A stretch of 64,000 bases of DNA from Jejudonia soesokkakensis (GCF_042664795.1 NZ_JBHTBN010000002.1:372001-436000); one strand, 5' to 3'; shown: positions 1-9,763, counted from the stretch's first letter. The notes: generated from the letters alone by a model not told the origin. Translations and numbers: made by a program.

Positions 1-2
1 CT

Positions 3-2264
3 TTCAGAAATGTCCTTGATGAAATCAACGAAAGACATCAAAATTCGATTTTGGATCTAAAAATCAACAATCCTGAAGTTATTGAAAAAGTAAATGCACA
101 TCTTCATACCCTAGAAGAACTGTTGAAAGGAATTTACTATATCAATGAACTTTCGAGCACTACAATTGACAAATTAAGTGCCTATGGCGAATTACTGTCG
201 TCATTGCTTATTACCGAAGCCTTTAACGTGAACGGAAGGTTCGCTGTGCATAAAAATGCAACTGAACTTATAAAGACTACCAAAACATCAGGAAAACATC
301 AGGTTGATTTTGCGATCACCACTAAAGAAATTAACTATCATTTTCAGAATTCGACTGCTGCAATCACCATTGTTCCCGGATTTATTGCTTCAAACAATTC
401 AAATGAAATCACAACGCTGGGTCGTGGTGGTTCCGATTTTTCAGCTGCCATAATCGCAGCAGCCTTGCAAGCAAAAGAATTACAGATCTGGACCGATGTA
501 AGCGGTATGTATACGGCTAATCCTAAATTAGTAAAACAAGCCAGACCTATACAATCAATATCCTATCAAGAAGCTATGGAATTGTCTCATTTTGGTGCCA
601 AGGTGCTCTACCCTCCTACTATTTTACCTGTGATGGAAAAATGTATTCCCATAGTAATAAAAAACACTTCAAAACCAGAAGATGTAGGCACACATATCGC
701 TTCAGAAAGTAGCGGTCAAAATCCTATTAAAGGATTAAGTCATATCGGCGACATTGCACTGTTGACCTTAGAAGGCAGTGGCATGGTTGGTATACCAGGA
801 ATTTCCAGACGGTTGTTTGAAACGTTATCAAATCGTGGCATTAATATTATTATGATCACACAAGCCTCTAGTGAACACAGCATCTGCCTGGGAATTTCAG
901 AACCTGACGCTGATCTGGCCAAACAACTTGTGGATCTTGAATTTGAAAACGAAATAGCACTACATAAAATTGATCCGTTAACCATTGAAAAAGACCTAGC
1001 TATTATTGCCTTGGTTGGGGAAAGCATGAAAAATCATCAAGGCATTAGCGGAAAGATGTTTCAGACCCTCGGAAAGAATAATGTAAATATTAGAGCTATT
1101 GCACAAGGAGCTAGTGAAAAGAATATTTCGGCAGTGATTAAAAAAGACGATGTAAAAAAAGCACTGAATGTATTACACGAACGCTTTTTTGAAGATCAGC
1201 GAAAACAGTTAAATCTATTTATAGCAGGCGTTGGAAATGTAGGTAGCAAACTACTAGAACAAATAAAGCAACAGAAATCGTATTTAAAAGAAAAACTAAA
1301 TATCAATCTTCGGGTTGTTGGAATCACAAACTCTCGAAAAATGCTTTTTTCTGAAGACGGCATTTCCCTAAAAAACTGGCAGGAATCCTTAGCACAATCT
1401 GAAGAAACTGCAGATATGGAGCAATTTATCGAGCGTACTAAAAAACTAAATATGCGTAACAGTATTTTTGTGGATATAACAGCGAGTGATCTGGTAGCAA
1501 AAAGGTATGCCTCCTTTTTAAAAAGTAGTATTGCGGTAGTAGCCTGTAATAAAATTGCCTGCTCTGCAAATTTTGAAAGTTACCAAGAATTGAAGCAATT
1601 GGCTACAAAATACAATGCGCCATTCTTATTTGAAACCAATGTAGGTGCGGGCTTACCCATCATCGACACCTTAAATAATCTAATAGCTTCCGGAGACGAA
1701 ATTTTAAAAATTCAGGCAGTTCTTTCAGGAAGTCTTAATTTTGTATTCAATAATTTTAGTAAAGGCGAAAGTTTTCATGATGTAGTAAAACAAGCTCAGG
1801 CTGAAGGCTATACAGAGCCCGATCCGCGTATTGATTTAAGCGGTGTGGATGTTGCCAGAAAAATCTTAATCCTTGCTCGTGAGAGTGGTCTTATCCTCGA
1901 ATTGGACGATGTAATCAATCGTCCATTTTTAACTGAAAAGAACTTACAAAGTACTGATGTTGCACACTTTTACAATACACTTATAGAAGACGACGAGCAC
2001 TTTCAGCAGTTAGTGGAAAAAGCTGAAGCCCAACATTCGCAATTGAAATATGTCGCGCAACTCATTGATGGGAAACCAAGCGTAGGACTGGAGATCATTC
2101 CGCAAGGGCATCCTTTTTACAATTTGGAAGGAAAAGATAATATTGTTGTTTTTTATACCAAACGGTATCCTGAGCAACCACTCATAGTAAAAGGGGCCGG
2201 TGCTGGTGGTGATGTTACGGCTTCTGGATTATTTAGTGATATTATAAGAATGAGAACATACTAA
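3..2264 (+). CDS. thrA: Bifunctional aspartate kinase / homoserine dehydrogenase (5' end outside window)
   Basis: Catalyses phosphorylation of aspartate and the later reduction of aspartate semialdehyde to homoserine, in the threonine/methionine branch. The frame is open to the left edge, so roughly 60 N-terminal residues are missing; the TTG at 51 is not a credible start because the upstream codons continue the kinase sequence. Visible are the kinase motif TLGRGGSDFSAA (about nt 411-446), two ACT-type regulatory repeats (about nt 740-1190), the Rossmann motif IAGVGNVGSKLL (about nt 1220) and the dehydrogenase motif EPDPRIDLSG (about nt 1815). The ACT repeats imply feedback control by an end product, by family knowledge. 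thrB and thrC follow directly, making a thrABC operon. Confidence 0.95.
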   Translation, partial: FRNVLDEINERHQNSILDLKINNPEVIEKVNAHLHTLEELLKGIYYINELSSTTIDKLSAYGELLSSLLITEAFNVNGRFAVHKNATELIKTTKTSGKHQVDFAITTKEINYHFQNSTAAITIVPGFIASNNSNEITTLGRGGSDFSAAIIAAALQAKELQIWTDVSGMYTANPKLVKQARPIQSISYQEAMELSHFGAKVLYPPTILPVMEKCIPIVIKNTSKPEDVGTHIASESSGQNPIKGLSHIGDIALLTLEGSGMVGIPGISRRLFETLSNRGINIIMITQASSEHSICLGISEPDADLAKQLVDLEFENEIALHKIDPLTIEKDLAIIALVGESMKNHQGISGKMFQTLGKNNVNIRAIAQGASEKNISAVIKKDDVKKALNVLHERFFEDQRKQLNLFIAGVGNVGSKLLEQIKQQKSYLKEKLNINLRVVGITNSRKMLFSEDGISLKNWQESLAQSEETADMEQFIERTKKLNMRNSIFVDITASDLVAKRYASFLKSSIAVVACNKIACSANFESYQELKQLATKYNAPFLFETNVGAGLPIIDTLNNLIASGDEILKIQAVLSGSLNFVFNNFSKGESFHDVVKQAQAEGYTEPDPRIDLSGVDVARKILILARESGLILELDDVINRPFLTEKNLQSTDVAHFYNTLIEDDEHFQQLVEKAEAQHSQLKYVAQLIDGKPSVGLEIIPQGHPFYNLEGKDNIVVFYTKRYPEQPLIVKGAGAGGDVTASGLFSDIIRMRTY

Positions 2265-2267
2265 ATT

Positions 2268-2288
2268 GTTGATTGTTGATTGTTGATT
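2268..2288. repeat. Three perfect GTTGATT tandem copies between thrA and thrB
   Basis: The 35-base gap between thrA and thrB is mostly three head-to-tail copies of the heptamer GTTGATT, followed by an A-rich stretch just before the thrB ATG. It sits inside an operon, so it is transcribed. I see no protein or terminator function for it. Confidence 0.8.
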
Positions 2289-2299
2289 AAAAAAAAACG

Positions 2300-3220
2300 A
2301 TGAAAGAAATTACTGTTTTTGCTCCTGCCACCGTAGCCAATGTTAGCTGCGGATTTGATGTATTGGGATTTGCTATCGACGGAATTGGAGACACCATGAC
2401 ATTAAAAAAAGTTTCAGAGAAAGGGATTACAATTATAGCTATAGAAGGTGCAGATTTGTCTCTTGAAACAAAAAAAAATGTGGCGGGCGTTGCTGGATTG
2501 GCTATGCTTGAAGCTCTAAATGCAGATTTCGGATTTGAAATTTCAATTAAAAAAGGAATACCCTTAGGCAGCGGAATTGGCGGAAGTGCTGCCAGTGCTG
2601 CTGCAGTTGTTTTTGGTATCAACCAGTTTTTAGACGAACCTTTATCCCTTCAGGAATTAGCCTATTTTGGAATGAAGGGGGAAGCAGTTGCCAGTGGAAA
2701 TGAGCATGCTGATAATGTGGCTCCTTCCCTGTTTGGCGGATTTACATTAATCCCAGGCTATGATCCCTTTGAAGTGATCTCATTGCCAGTTCCAAGTGAA
2801 TTATATGTGACAATCATTCATCCACATATTGAAATTAAAACAAAAGAAGCTCGAGAAATTCTTCCGAAGTATGTATCGCTAAAAGATGCAATCACACAAA
2901 GCGGTAATTTGGCGGGATTAATTTCAGGTTTGTATACAGATAACTACGAATTAATCTCACGGAGTGTAAGAGATGTGCTAATTGAACCTCACAGAAAACA
3001 ATTATTACCCCATTTTGACTCGGTCAAAGAACTAGCACTAACTAATGGCGCACTGGCATTTGGAATTAGCGGTTCAGGGCCGTCCATGTTTGCATTATGT
3101 CGTGGAGAACTCAAAGCGCTAGAACTAGAACAGCACTTAACGCAATTCTATCAACGCAAAGGATTAGAAATTGATGGTTATGTGAGTAAAGTCAGTCGCA
3201 ATGGAAGCCGGATTCTTTGA
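2300..3220 (+). CDS. thrB: Homoserine kinase
   Basis: Phosphorylates homoserine to O-phosphohomoserine, the substrate of the threonine synthase encoded next. It is a GHMP-family kinase of 306 residues, normal for the family. The glycine/serine-rich ATP-binding motif PLGSGIGGSAASA lies at about residues 88-100, and the C-terminal GISGSGPSMFAL motif typical of GHMP kinases is present near residue 254. The ATG at 2300 gives the expected N-terminus (MKEITVFAPATVANVSCGFD). It lies between thrA and thrC in the same orientation and is probably co-transcribed with them. Confidence 0.96.
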   Translation: MKEITVFAPATVANVSCGFDVLGFAIDGIGDTMTLKKVSEKGITIIAIEGADLSLETKKNVAGVAGLAMLEALNADFGFEISIKKGIPLGSGIGGSAASAAAVVFGINQFLDEPLSLQELAYFGMKGEAVASGNEHADNVAPSLFGGFTLIPGYDPFEVISLPVPSELYVTIIHPHIEIKTKEAREILPKYVSLKDAITQSGNLAGLISGLYTDNYELISRSVRDVLIEPHRKQLLPHFDSVKELALTNGALAFGISGSGPSMFALCRGELKALELEQHLTQFYQRKGLEIDGYVSKVSRNGSRIL

Positions 3221-3248
3221 ATAATATGCACGTTTTTAATCTCAATGT

Positions 3249-4553
3249 ATGAACTATTACTCTCTTAACCGTAAAGCTCCAAACGTTTCTTTTAAAGAAG
3301 CTGTTATCAAAGGAATTGCACCAGATAAAGGGCTTTATTTTCCAGAAACAATTACAAAGTTACCTCCTGATTTTTTTAGTAGTCTGAAAGATTTTTCGAA
3401 AGAGGATATTGCGTTTCAGCTTATGGAACAATTTGTTGGAAACGATATTGATCTAATATCGCTCGAACGAATCATTCAAGAAACAGTTTCATTTGACTTT
3501 CCGTTGGTGCAACTTACAGATCAAATAAGCACTTTAGAACTGTTTCACGGTCCTACCATGGCATTTAAAGATGTGGGTGCCCGTTTTATGGCAAGATGTC
3601 TAGGTCACTTTGCTGAAAATGACAACACGTCTCAGGAAGTCACCGTATTGGTTGCAACCAGTGGAGATACTGGAGGAGCAGTTGCCAGCGGATTTCTAGG
3701 CGTAGAAGGAGTAAACGTAGTAATTCTCTACCCTAGCGGAAAGGTAAGTGATATCCAGGAAAAACAATTAACAACACTAGGACAGAATATTACAGCGCTG
3801 GAAGTTGAAGGAACTTTTGATGACTGCCAGGCAATTGTAAAAAATGCTTTTGTAGATGAGACTATAACTGGAAAAATACAACTTACCTCTGCTAACTCTA
3901 TCAATGTTGCAAGATGGTTGCCACAGTCCTTTTACTTTGCATACGCTTACAAGCAAATAGAGAATATAGAGAAATCCTTAGTGTTTTCGGTACCTAGCGG
4001 AAACTTCGGAAACATCTGTGCAGGAATGATCGCGTACAAACTAGGAATGCCAGTTTCGCAGTTTGTAGCCTCTGTAAACAGCAATGATGTAGTGCCTCGC
4101 TTTCTGGTGAACGGACAGTACGAACCAAAAAGATCTGTCGCAACCATTAGTAATGCAATGGATGTAGGTGATCCAAGCAATTTTATACGTATTAGAGAAT
4201 TATTCAATCAGGATACTTCAAAGCTTAGAGAATTAGTAAGCTCGTACTCTTTTACAGATGCACAAACAAAAACGGCGATGAAGCATCTTTTTACGCATCA
4301 TGATTATATTGCAGATCCGCACGGAGCTGTAGGATATCTGGGGCTTCAGGAGTATTTAAAATACAATACCGAAGCACAAGGAATTTTTTTAGAAACCGCA
4401 CACCCCATAAAATTTTTGGAGGTAGTAGAAGAAACTATTCAGCAGAAAGTTGCCATTCCAGCACACATTCAGCAACTAATAAAAAAGAAAAAGGTAGCGA
4501 TTCCCATCAAAAATTATGAGGAATTTAAGGCGTATATGTTACAATCCAAATAG
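3249..4553 (+). CDS. thrC: Threonine synthase
   Basis: PLP enzyme converting O-phosphohomoserine to threonine, the last step of the thrABC pathway. It has 434 residues. The PLP lysine is in HGPTMAFKD (Lys107) and the phosphate-binding SGDTGGAVASGF loop follows at about residue 138. The N-terminal domain begins MNYYSLNRKAPNVSF, as in bacterial threonine synthases. It starts 28 bases after thrB. The next gene, gcvT, is metabolically linked through glycine but appears to have its own promoter-like element. Confidence 0.96.
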   Translation: MNYYSLNRKAPNVSFKEAVIKGIAPDKGLYFPETITKLPPDFFSSLKDFSKEDIAFQLMEQFVGNDIDLISLERIIQETVSFDFPLVQLTDQISTLELFHGPTMAFKDVGARFMARCLGHFAENDNTSQEVTVLVATSGDTGGAVASGFLGVEGVNVVILYPSGKVSDIQEKQLTTLGQNITALEVEGTFDDCQAIVKNAFVDETITGKIQLTSANSINVARWLPQSFYFAYAYKQIENIEKSLVFSVPSGNFGNICAGMIAYKLGMPVSQFVASVNSNDVVPRFLVNGQYEPKRSVATISNAMDVGDPSNFIRIRELFNQDTSKLRELVSSYSFTDAQTKTAMKHLFTHHDYIADPHGAVGYLGLQEYLKYNTEAQGIFLETAHPIKFLEVVEETIQQKVAIPAHIQQLIKKKKVAIPIKNYEEFKAYMLQSK

Positions 4554-4569
4554 GGAGTTGGTATATTTG
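4539..4569 (+). promoter_or_regulatory. Weak flavobacterial-type promoter for gcvT
   Basis: A -7 element TATATTTG (4562-4569) matches the flavobacterial TAnnTTTG consensus. The upstream box is only TTA (4539-4541) rather than TTG, 20 bases away. It overlaps the end of thrC, so gcvT may be transcribed both from here and by read-through. Confidence 0.35.
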
Positions 4570-4604
4570 TTCCTCAAAATAGTCCAGCATAAACTAATAA
4601 TAAC

Positions 4605-5687
4605 ATGAAAGACACAGCACTTACTAAAATACACGAATCTCTAGGAGCCAAGATGGTTCCATTTGCAGGATATAACATGCCCGTTTCATACGAAGGTGTA
4701 AACGCAGAACATGAAACGGTTCGCAAGGCAGTTGGTGTTTTCGATGTTTCACATATGGGTGAATTTTTGATTACAGGTCCAAAAGCGTTGGATCTTATTC
4801 AAAAAGTTTCCAGCAACGACGCTTCAAAATTGGTGGATGGCCAGGCGCAATACAGTTGTTTGCCAAATGATGAGGGTGGCATAGTGGACGATCTTATTAT
4901 TTACAGACTGGAGGCTGAGAAATATTTACTCGTTGTAAATGCATCTAATATCGAGAAAGACTGGAACTGGATCAATTTGCAAAATACAATGAAAGCAGAA
5001 ATCCGTGATCTTTCTGAAGAATACTCACTACTCGCGATTCAGGGTCCAAAGGCTGTGGAAGCTATGCAGTCCCTAACTTCGGAAGATTTATCGGCTATTA
5101 AATTTTATACGTTTAAGGTTTCAGACTTTGCTGGCATTCCGCATGTGATCATTAGTGCAACAGGATATACAGGAAGCGGCGGATTTGAAATTTACTGTAA
5201 AAACAGTGAGGTAGAACAGGTTTGGAAGCATGTTTTTGAAGCTGGAAAAGATTTTGGAATAAAACCTATAGGATTGGCTGCACGTGATACATTGCGCCTT
5301 GAAATGGGGTATTGTCTCTACGGAAACGATATCAATGAAAATACATCTCCGCTGGAAGCCGGATTGGGTTGGGTCACAAAGTTTACAAAGGATTTTGTGA
5401 ATTCTGAAAACTTAAAGAAACAAAAGGAAGCAGGAGTCACCAGAAAATTAATCGGATTTGAATTGATTGACCGAGGAATCCCTAGGCAGGGCTATGAGAT
5501 CATGGATGGTGATGGGAATCAGATAGGTATAGTTACAAGCGGAACGATGGGTCCTTCAGTAAATAAAGGGATAGGTTTAGGGTACGTGACTGTTGAAAAC
5601 AGTAAACCCGATACTGAAATTTTTATTCAGATACGTAAAAATGCCGTTGCTGCCAAAGTTGTAAAAACACCATTTTACAAAGGCTAA
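4605..5687 (+). CDS. gcvT: Glycine cleavage system T protein (aminomethyltransferase)
   Basis: Transfers the methylene group from the aminomethyl-lipoyl H protein to tetrahydrofolate, releasing ammonia. The 360-residue length is standard. The N-terminus contains LGAKMVPFAGYNMPVSY and the VFDVSHMGEF motif (about residues 46-55), followed by the folate-binding domain; the C-terminal barrel domain includes GYVTVE. gcvH and gcvP are not in this window. It ends one base before the glutaminase start, so the two are likely translated from one message. Confidence 0.96.
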   Translation: MKDTALTKIHESLGAKMVPFAGYNMPVSYEGVNAEHETVRKAVGVFDVSHMGEFLITGPKALDLIQKVSSNDASKLVDGQAQYSCLPNDEGGIVDDLIIYRLEAEKYLLVVNASNIEKDWNWINLQNTMKAEIRDLSEEYSLLAIQGPKAVEAMQSLTSEDLSAIKFYTFKVSDFAGIPHVIISATGYTGSGGFEIYCKNSEVEQVWKHVFEAGKDFGIKPIGLAARDTLRLEMGYCLYGNDINENTSPLEAGLGWVTKFTKDFVNSENLKKQKEAGVTRKLIGFELIDRGIPRQGYEIMDGDGNQIGIVTSGTMGPSVNKGIGLGYVTVENSKPDTEIFIQIRKNAVAAKVVKTPFYKG

Positions 5688-5688
5688 T

Positions 5689-6603
5689 ATGGTAGAGTAT
5701 CAGCAAATTTTAAATACCATTTATGAGCGCTTACGTGTTGTTAAAAATAAAGGAGAAGTCGCACATTATATTTCAGAACTAGCGACAGTAGATCCTACTA
5801 ATTTTGGCATCTATCTCAACAGGATAAAAGGAGACAATTTCTGTGTAGGAAACTGGGATATTCCTTTTTCTATACAAAGTATCTCAAAAGTATTAAGTTT
5901 TGCCAAGGCATTTTCACTTCAAAAAAACAAGGTTTTTAACCGGTTGGATGTAGAACCTTCAGGAAATCCTTTTAATCATATGGCATTATTGGAGTTGGAA
6001 AATGGAATCCCAAGGAATCCCTTTATCAATTCTGGTGCGATTGTCATTGCAGATATTTTAGTTTCAGAATTAGAGAATCCAAAACAAGATTTTTTAAACT
6101 ATGTTAGAGATATTACCAATGATCCCACCATTGATTTTGATGTAAAAGTGGCAGTTTCCGAAGCAGAAACAGGGTATAATAACTATGCTGCAGCAAATTT
6201 GTTAAAGTCCTTCGGGAATTTACAAAATGATGTCGAAGAGGTGCTCGATTTTTATTTTCATCAATGTGCTATCGCGATGAATTGTAAGCAATTGAGTGAT
6301 GCTTTTTATTTATTTGCTAACCGCGGAAAATGCATGCGTGGCATTGCTCACTTAACAACAAATCAAGTAAAACGGATTAACGCAATCATGCTTACGTGTG
6401 GTTTCTACGATGAAGCAGGAGAGTTCGCTTTTGAAGTAGGGCTTCCCGGAAAAAGTGGTGTAGGTGGAGGAATTGTGGCTTTATTACCTAATGAATTTAC
6501 CATTACCTGCTGGTCTCCAGGCTTGAACGAAAAAGGGAATTCATTATTGGGAATGCAGGCATTAGAACTATTTACCACCGAAACTAAACAATCTATCTTT
6601 TAA
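5689..6603 (+). CDS. glsA: Glutaminase
   Basis: Hydrolyses glutamine to glutamate and ammonia. It is a 304-residue member of the bacterial glutaminase family with a beta-lactamase-like fold. The catalytic S-x-x-K motif is Ser64/Lys67 in FSIQSISK, and the family sequences NPFINSGAI and GLPGKSGVGGGI are present. The ATG follows the gcvT stop by one base, indicating translational coupling. The ammonia it releases and that from glycine cleavage may feed the same pool, but that functional link is inference. Confidence 0.95.
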   Translation: MVEYQQILNTIYERLRVVKNKGEVAHYISELATVDPTNFGIYLNRIKGDNFCVGNWDIPFSIQSISKVLSFAKAFSLQKNKVFNRLDVEPSGNPFNHMALLELENGIPRNPFINSGAIVIADILVSELENPKQDFLNYVRDITNDPTIDFDVKVAVSEAETGYNNYAAANLLKSFGNLQNDVEEVLDFYFHQCAIAMNCKQLSDAFYLFANRGKCMRGIAHLTTNQVKRINAIMLTCGFYDEAGEFAFEVGLPGKSGVGGGIVALLPNEFTITCWSPGLNEKGNSLLGMQALELFTTETKQSIF

Positions 6604-6612
6604 GACGTTTGC

Positions 6613-7473
6613 ATGTATATGAGTAATCCCCAACATAACAACAGAATTTTAATTTTTGGTGCCAGCGGATTTATTGGCAATACAGTTTACAAGGAACTTC
6701 TGCCCTATTTTAATGTCTTTGGCACCTATTGCAATGCAAAAGGATTTGAGAACAATCAGGTGTTTTTTAACTATGATGTAGAAAAAGATCATATGTATGA
6801 ATTATTGAATGCGGTTCAGCCTGGAGTAATCATTTCCTGTCTACGTGGCGATTTTAAAGCACAATATAAAGCCCATGAAGAATTAAAAAGCTACGTGGCC
6901 ACCCATGATTGCAAGTTGTTATTTTTATCATCAGACTGTGTATTTGATGGAAAATTTGAATTTCCATCCTATGAGCATGATTTGGTTAAAGCTGAAAGTA
7001 GTTATGGAAGGTATAAAATTTCTGTAGAGAGAATGCTACAGGAAATCCCTTCGGAAAAGTTTGTCATCTTGAGGTTGCCAGTGGTACTAGGAGTAAATGC
7101 TCCAAAAATTGAGCAATTAAAACAAGCTGCAATGCACCATGCGGCCTTTGAAGTGTATCCTAATTTAATAATTAGTGTCACACTGGCCGATAAAATCGCA
7201 CAACAGGTTCATTATATTATCAATAAAAAGTTGCAGGGTATTTTTCATCTCGCTTCGGAAGATGTTGTGCATCATGCAGATATTTTTCAGGAAATAGCTT
7301 CGAAATTAGGAGATAAAAGCCCTATTTTTAAAAATGTTTACGGGAGAAATGATGATACTTACCTGGCAATACTTCCTAAAAAAAATACATTGCCAAAAAC
7401 CTATCGTATCACTGTTGAGGAAGTAATTGAGGCCTGTACCTTAAAAGAAGAAATTTATACATTAAAAAACTAA
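6613..7473 (+). CDS. RmlD-like extended SDR / NAD-dependent sugar-nucleotide reductase family protein
   Basis: An extended short-chain dehydrogenase of 286 residues. The dinucleotide-binding motif ILIFGASGFIGNTVY is near residue 12 and the catalytic Tyr-x3-Lys pair is YGRYK (about residues 133-137). It resembles dTDP-4-dehydrorhamnose reductases, but there are no other rhamnose genes nearby, so the substrate is unknown. The start could be the ATG at 6613 or 6619; the second removes only two residues. It is nine bases after glsA and three bases before the pterin dehydratase gene, in a tight operon. Confidence 0.8.
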   Translation: MYMSNPQHNNRILIFGASGFIGNTVYKELLPYFNVFGTYCNAKGFENNQVFFNYDVEKDHMYELLNAVQPGVIISCLRGDFKAQYKAHEELKSYVATHDCKLLFLSSDCVFDGKFEFPSYEHDLVKAESSYGRYKISVERMLQEIPSEKFVILRLPVVLGVNAPKIEQLKQAAMHHAAFEVYPNLIISVTLADKIAQQVHYIINKKLQGIFHLASEDVVHHADIFQEIASKLGDKSPIFKNVYGRNDDTYLAILPKKNTLPKTYRITVEEVIEACTLKEEIYTLKN

Positions 7474-7476
7474 GTT

Positions 7477-7758
7477 ATGAAACCATTATCTGAAAATGAA
7501 ATCCACGAAAAATTAAAAGATTGTCCTAATTGGGAATATTTTGAAAATGCTATCCATACCACGTTAGAGTTTGAAGATTTTAAAGATTGCTTTGCCATTA
7601 TGACACGCATAGCCTTTGAAGCTGAAGAAATGCAGCATCACCCTGACTGGACAAACATCTACAATAGGCTAGCAATAGCTTTAAATACGCATGATGCAGA
7701 GGGTGTGACCGAAAAAGATTTTAAATTGGCAAAGATCATTGATGGTTTAGTAGGATAA
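7477..7758 (+). CDS. 4a-hydroxytetrahydrobiopterin dehydratase (pterin-4-alpha-carbinolamine dehydratase)
   Basis: Dehydrates the 4a-carbinolamine formed by pterin-dependent aromatic amino acid hydroxylases, regenerating the cofactor. At 93 residues it is of normal length. The family signature is visible: EAEEMQHHPDW followed by YNRLAIALNTHDAEGVTEKDF, containing the active-site histidines. No aromatic hydroxylase gene is in the window, so its partner must be elsewhere. The start is three bases after the SDR gene stop, so the two genes are probably co-translated. Confidence 0.93.
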   Translation: MKPLSENEIHEKLKDCPNWEYFENAIHTTLEFEDFKDCFAIMTRIAFEAEEMQHHPDWTNIYNRLAIALNTHDAEGVTEKDFKLAKIIDGLVG

Positions 7759-7761
7759 GTG

Positions 7762-7790
7762 TTGCCAAATCGTACAATTTTATATTTTTG
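7762..7790 (+). promoter_or_regulatory. Flavobacterial promoter of yebC
   Basis: TTG at 7762-7764, an 18-base spacer, and TATTTTTG at 7783-7790 match the flavobacterial -33/-7 consensus. This places a transcription start near 7797 and a leader of about 45 bases ahead of the yebC ATG. Confidence 0.7.
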
Positions 7791-7841
7791 CATTTATAAT
7801 TAACTAGATTCCCACTTTAGGGAAAGAAATATACATTTTTA

Positions 7842-8564
7842 ATGGGAAGAGCTTTCGAATTTAGAAAAGCACGTAAAATGAAGCGTTGGTCTGCTATGTC
7901 CAAAGCTTTTACACGTATAGGTAAAGATATTGTTATGGCGGTAAAAGAAGGAGGGCCAGATCCAGATTCGAACTCCCGCCTACGTGCCGTGATACAAAAT
8001 GCAAAGGCTGTCAATATGCCTAAAGACAATGTCGAACGTGCAATTAAAAGAGCTAGCGATAAAAGCCAAGGAGATTACAAGGAAGTAATTTTTGAGGGAT
8101 ATGCACAGCACGGTATAGCCGTATTAATTGAAACCGCAACCGATAATAACACACGAACTGTTGCAAATGTTAGGGCGGCATTTAATAAAACCGACGGAAG
8201 TCTTGGCACATCAGGATCTGTAGTTTTTATGTTTGATCATGTCTGTAATTTTCGTGTCAAAGCAGATGGTTTAGACCTTGAGGAGTTAGAACTAGAACTA
8301 ATTGATTTTGGTGTGGAAGAAATTTTTGAGGATGAAGATGGTGTGTTGATCTATGCTCCTTTCGAAAGCTTCGGAAACATCCAGAACTTTTTAGAAGAAA
8401 GAAATATCGAAATTCTATCTTCTGGTTTTGAAAGAATTCCGCAGGTAACCAAGAAATTAAATGCTGAAGAGACTGCAGATGTAGAAAAACTTTTGGAAAA
8501 GTTGGAAGAAGATGATGATGTACAAAATGTATATCATACCATGGAAGAAGCTTCCGAAGAATAA
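7842..8564 (+). CDS. yebC: YebC/TACO1-family protein
   Basis: A 240-residue cytoplasmic protein of the YebC/PmpR/TACO1 family, described elsewhere as a transcriptional regulator and more recently as a translation factor helping ribosomes through difficult peptides. The N-terminus MGRAFEFRKARKMKRW followed by FTRIGKDI is diagnostic, as is VNMPKDNVERAIKR near residue 65. The C-terminus ends in an acidic tail. It has its own promoter upstream and a strong terminator downstream, so it is monocistronic. Confidence 0.95.
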   Translation: MGRAFEFRKARKMKRWSAMSKAFTRIGKDIVMAVKEGGPDPDSNSRLRAVIQNAKAVNMPKDNVERAIKRASDKSQGDYKEVIFEGYAQHGIAVLIETATDNNTRTVANVRAAFNKTDGSLGTSGSVVFMFDHVCNFRVKADGLDLEELELELIDFGVEEIFEDEDGVLIYAPFESFGNIQNFLEERNIEILSSGFERIPQVTKKLNAEETADVEKLLEKLEEDDDVQNVYHTMEEASEE

Positions 8565-8590
8565 AAAAATCTTAAATCTGTTACAAAAAA

Positions 8591-8620
8591 AGCCCTGAAG
8601 TAACTTCAGGGCTTTTTTTT
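8591..8620 (+). terminator. Rho-independent terminator of yebC
   Basis: Perfect 10-base stem AGCCCTGAAG / CTTCAGGGCT (8591-8600 with 8604-8613) with a three-base loop, followed by a long T run. An A run precedes it, so it could also end the converging lipoprotein transcript. Confidence 0.92.
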
Positions 8621-8639
8621 TTATGGAATTAAATATTTA

Positions 8640-9671
8640 TTAATTTACATTTTCAAAATGAAGTGAGGAAGCGCCCGGTAAATTTCCAGAAAATGAAGCA
8701 GATAAATTTCCACCAGTTCCTATATTATCAAATAATAATACTCTCCCACCATTGTTTGCTCTTTCAGCAATAAAAACAGTTCCTGAATCAGAATCATATG
8801 CAACTGAAACTGGATTTCCTAATCTTGTAAAAGTACCTGATACTCTAACCTGGCTAGAAATAGCAAGTGTTTCGCCAGAATTTGTTGAATTATACTTAGT
8901 GAGAAAATCACTTATCACATGAAAGCCACCATCTGTATTTGAATCTGCGTCACCGATGTCTGTTGCTACAAGTGTAGTGCCGTCATAGACAATCCCATGA
9001 GTTCTTGTAATTCCTCCAAGAGTGATTCTTTTTGTAGGAGCTACCACAGCATCTGTGGTGTTATTTCCAATAAAATTACTGAAAGATGCTATATCTCCAG
9101 TTTTGTCTACAACTACAAATAAATCATCTCCAATAAAATCAATACCCCAAACCGCAAAATCTACCGTTATTGTGTTTCTCAATGTGTAAGTTGAACCGGA
9201 TTTATTAAAAATAAAAAATCTTCCACCTTCTGTCATTGGGTCATTGTCAAAATCTGCATTATCTGACACAACGACAAAATTACCATTTACTGCAATATCT
9301 CTTGGACTTTCTAGAACTGATGCACTTGAAAAGTCTGGTGTAATTGCATCTCCATTATTTGCCTGAGATATATTATTGTATGAATTAATAGTTCCGTCTG
9401 TTCTTGAGACTTGGGTCAATTGATCCTGAGCCGCATCATAGAATATACCTTCTGCATCATTCGATTGAGTTACTAAAGTTCTGGCGAAAATACCAGCGCC
9501 ATTCGTAAAATCATAGCTCGTAACATTTCCATTGGTATTGTTAGAGATATACAAATTAGCAATAATAGTAGCGTTAATTGTATCATCCGTGCTCACAGAA
9601 TTGTCATCAAGACATGAACTTACTAAAAAGCTAAGCGCAATGATAAAAAAGACGTTTTTAAAAATTTTCAT
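8640..9671 (-). CDS. Exported lipoprotein, beta-propeller-like, tandem paralogue A
   Basis: No known function. The N-terminus is a lipoprotein signal peptide with the cysteine in VSSC (about residue 20), so the protein is probably anchored in the outer membrane or periplasm. The 343-residue body has repeating blade-like segments such as SPRDIAV, WGIDFIGDDLF, TRTHGIVYDG and DGGFHVI, suggesting a six-bladed propeller fold; this is inference. It is clearly homologous along its whole length to the protein encoded just upstream (9764-10789), sharing NxNxNVTxYD near the start and IAERANxGGRV near the end. Confidence 0.75.
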   Translation of the reverse strand: MKIFKNVFFIIALSFLVSSCLDDNSVSTDDTINATIIANLYISNNTNGNVTSYDFTNGAGIFARTLVTQSNDAEGIFYDAAQDQLTQVSRTDGTINSYNNISQANNGDAITPDFSSASVLESPRDIAVNGNFVVVSDNADFDNDPMTEGGRFFIFNKSGSTYTLRNTITVDFAVWGIDFIGDDLFVVVDKTGDIASFSNFIGNNTTDAVVAPTKRITLGGITRTHGIVYDGTTLVATDIGDADSNTDGGFHVISDFLTKYNSTNSGETLAISSQVRVSGTFTRLGNPVSVAYDSDSGTVFIAERANNGGRVLLFDNIGTGGNLSASFSGNLPGASSLHFENVN

Positions 9672-9763
9672 AAAGTGTTTTTGTTTTGATTATTACATTT
9701 TTATAGCAAAAAACATACCACAGCTAGGCCATGATATGCTTTTTGTCCTTTTTAATTTATAAC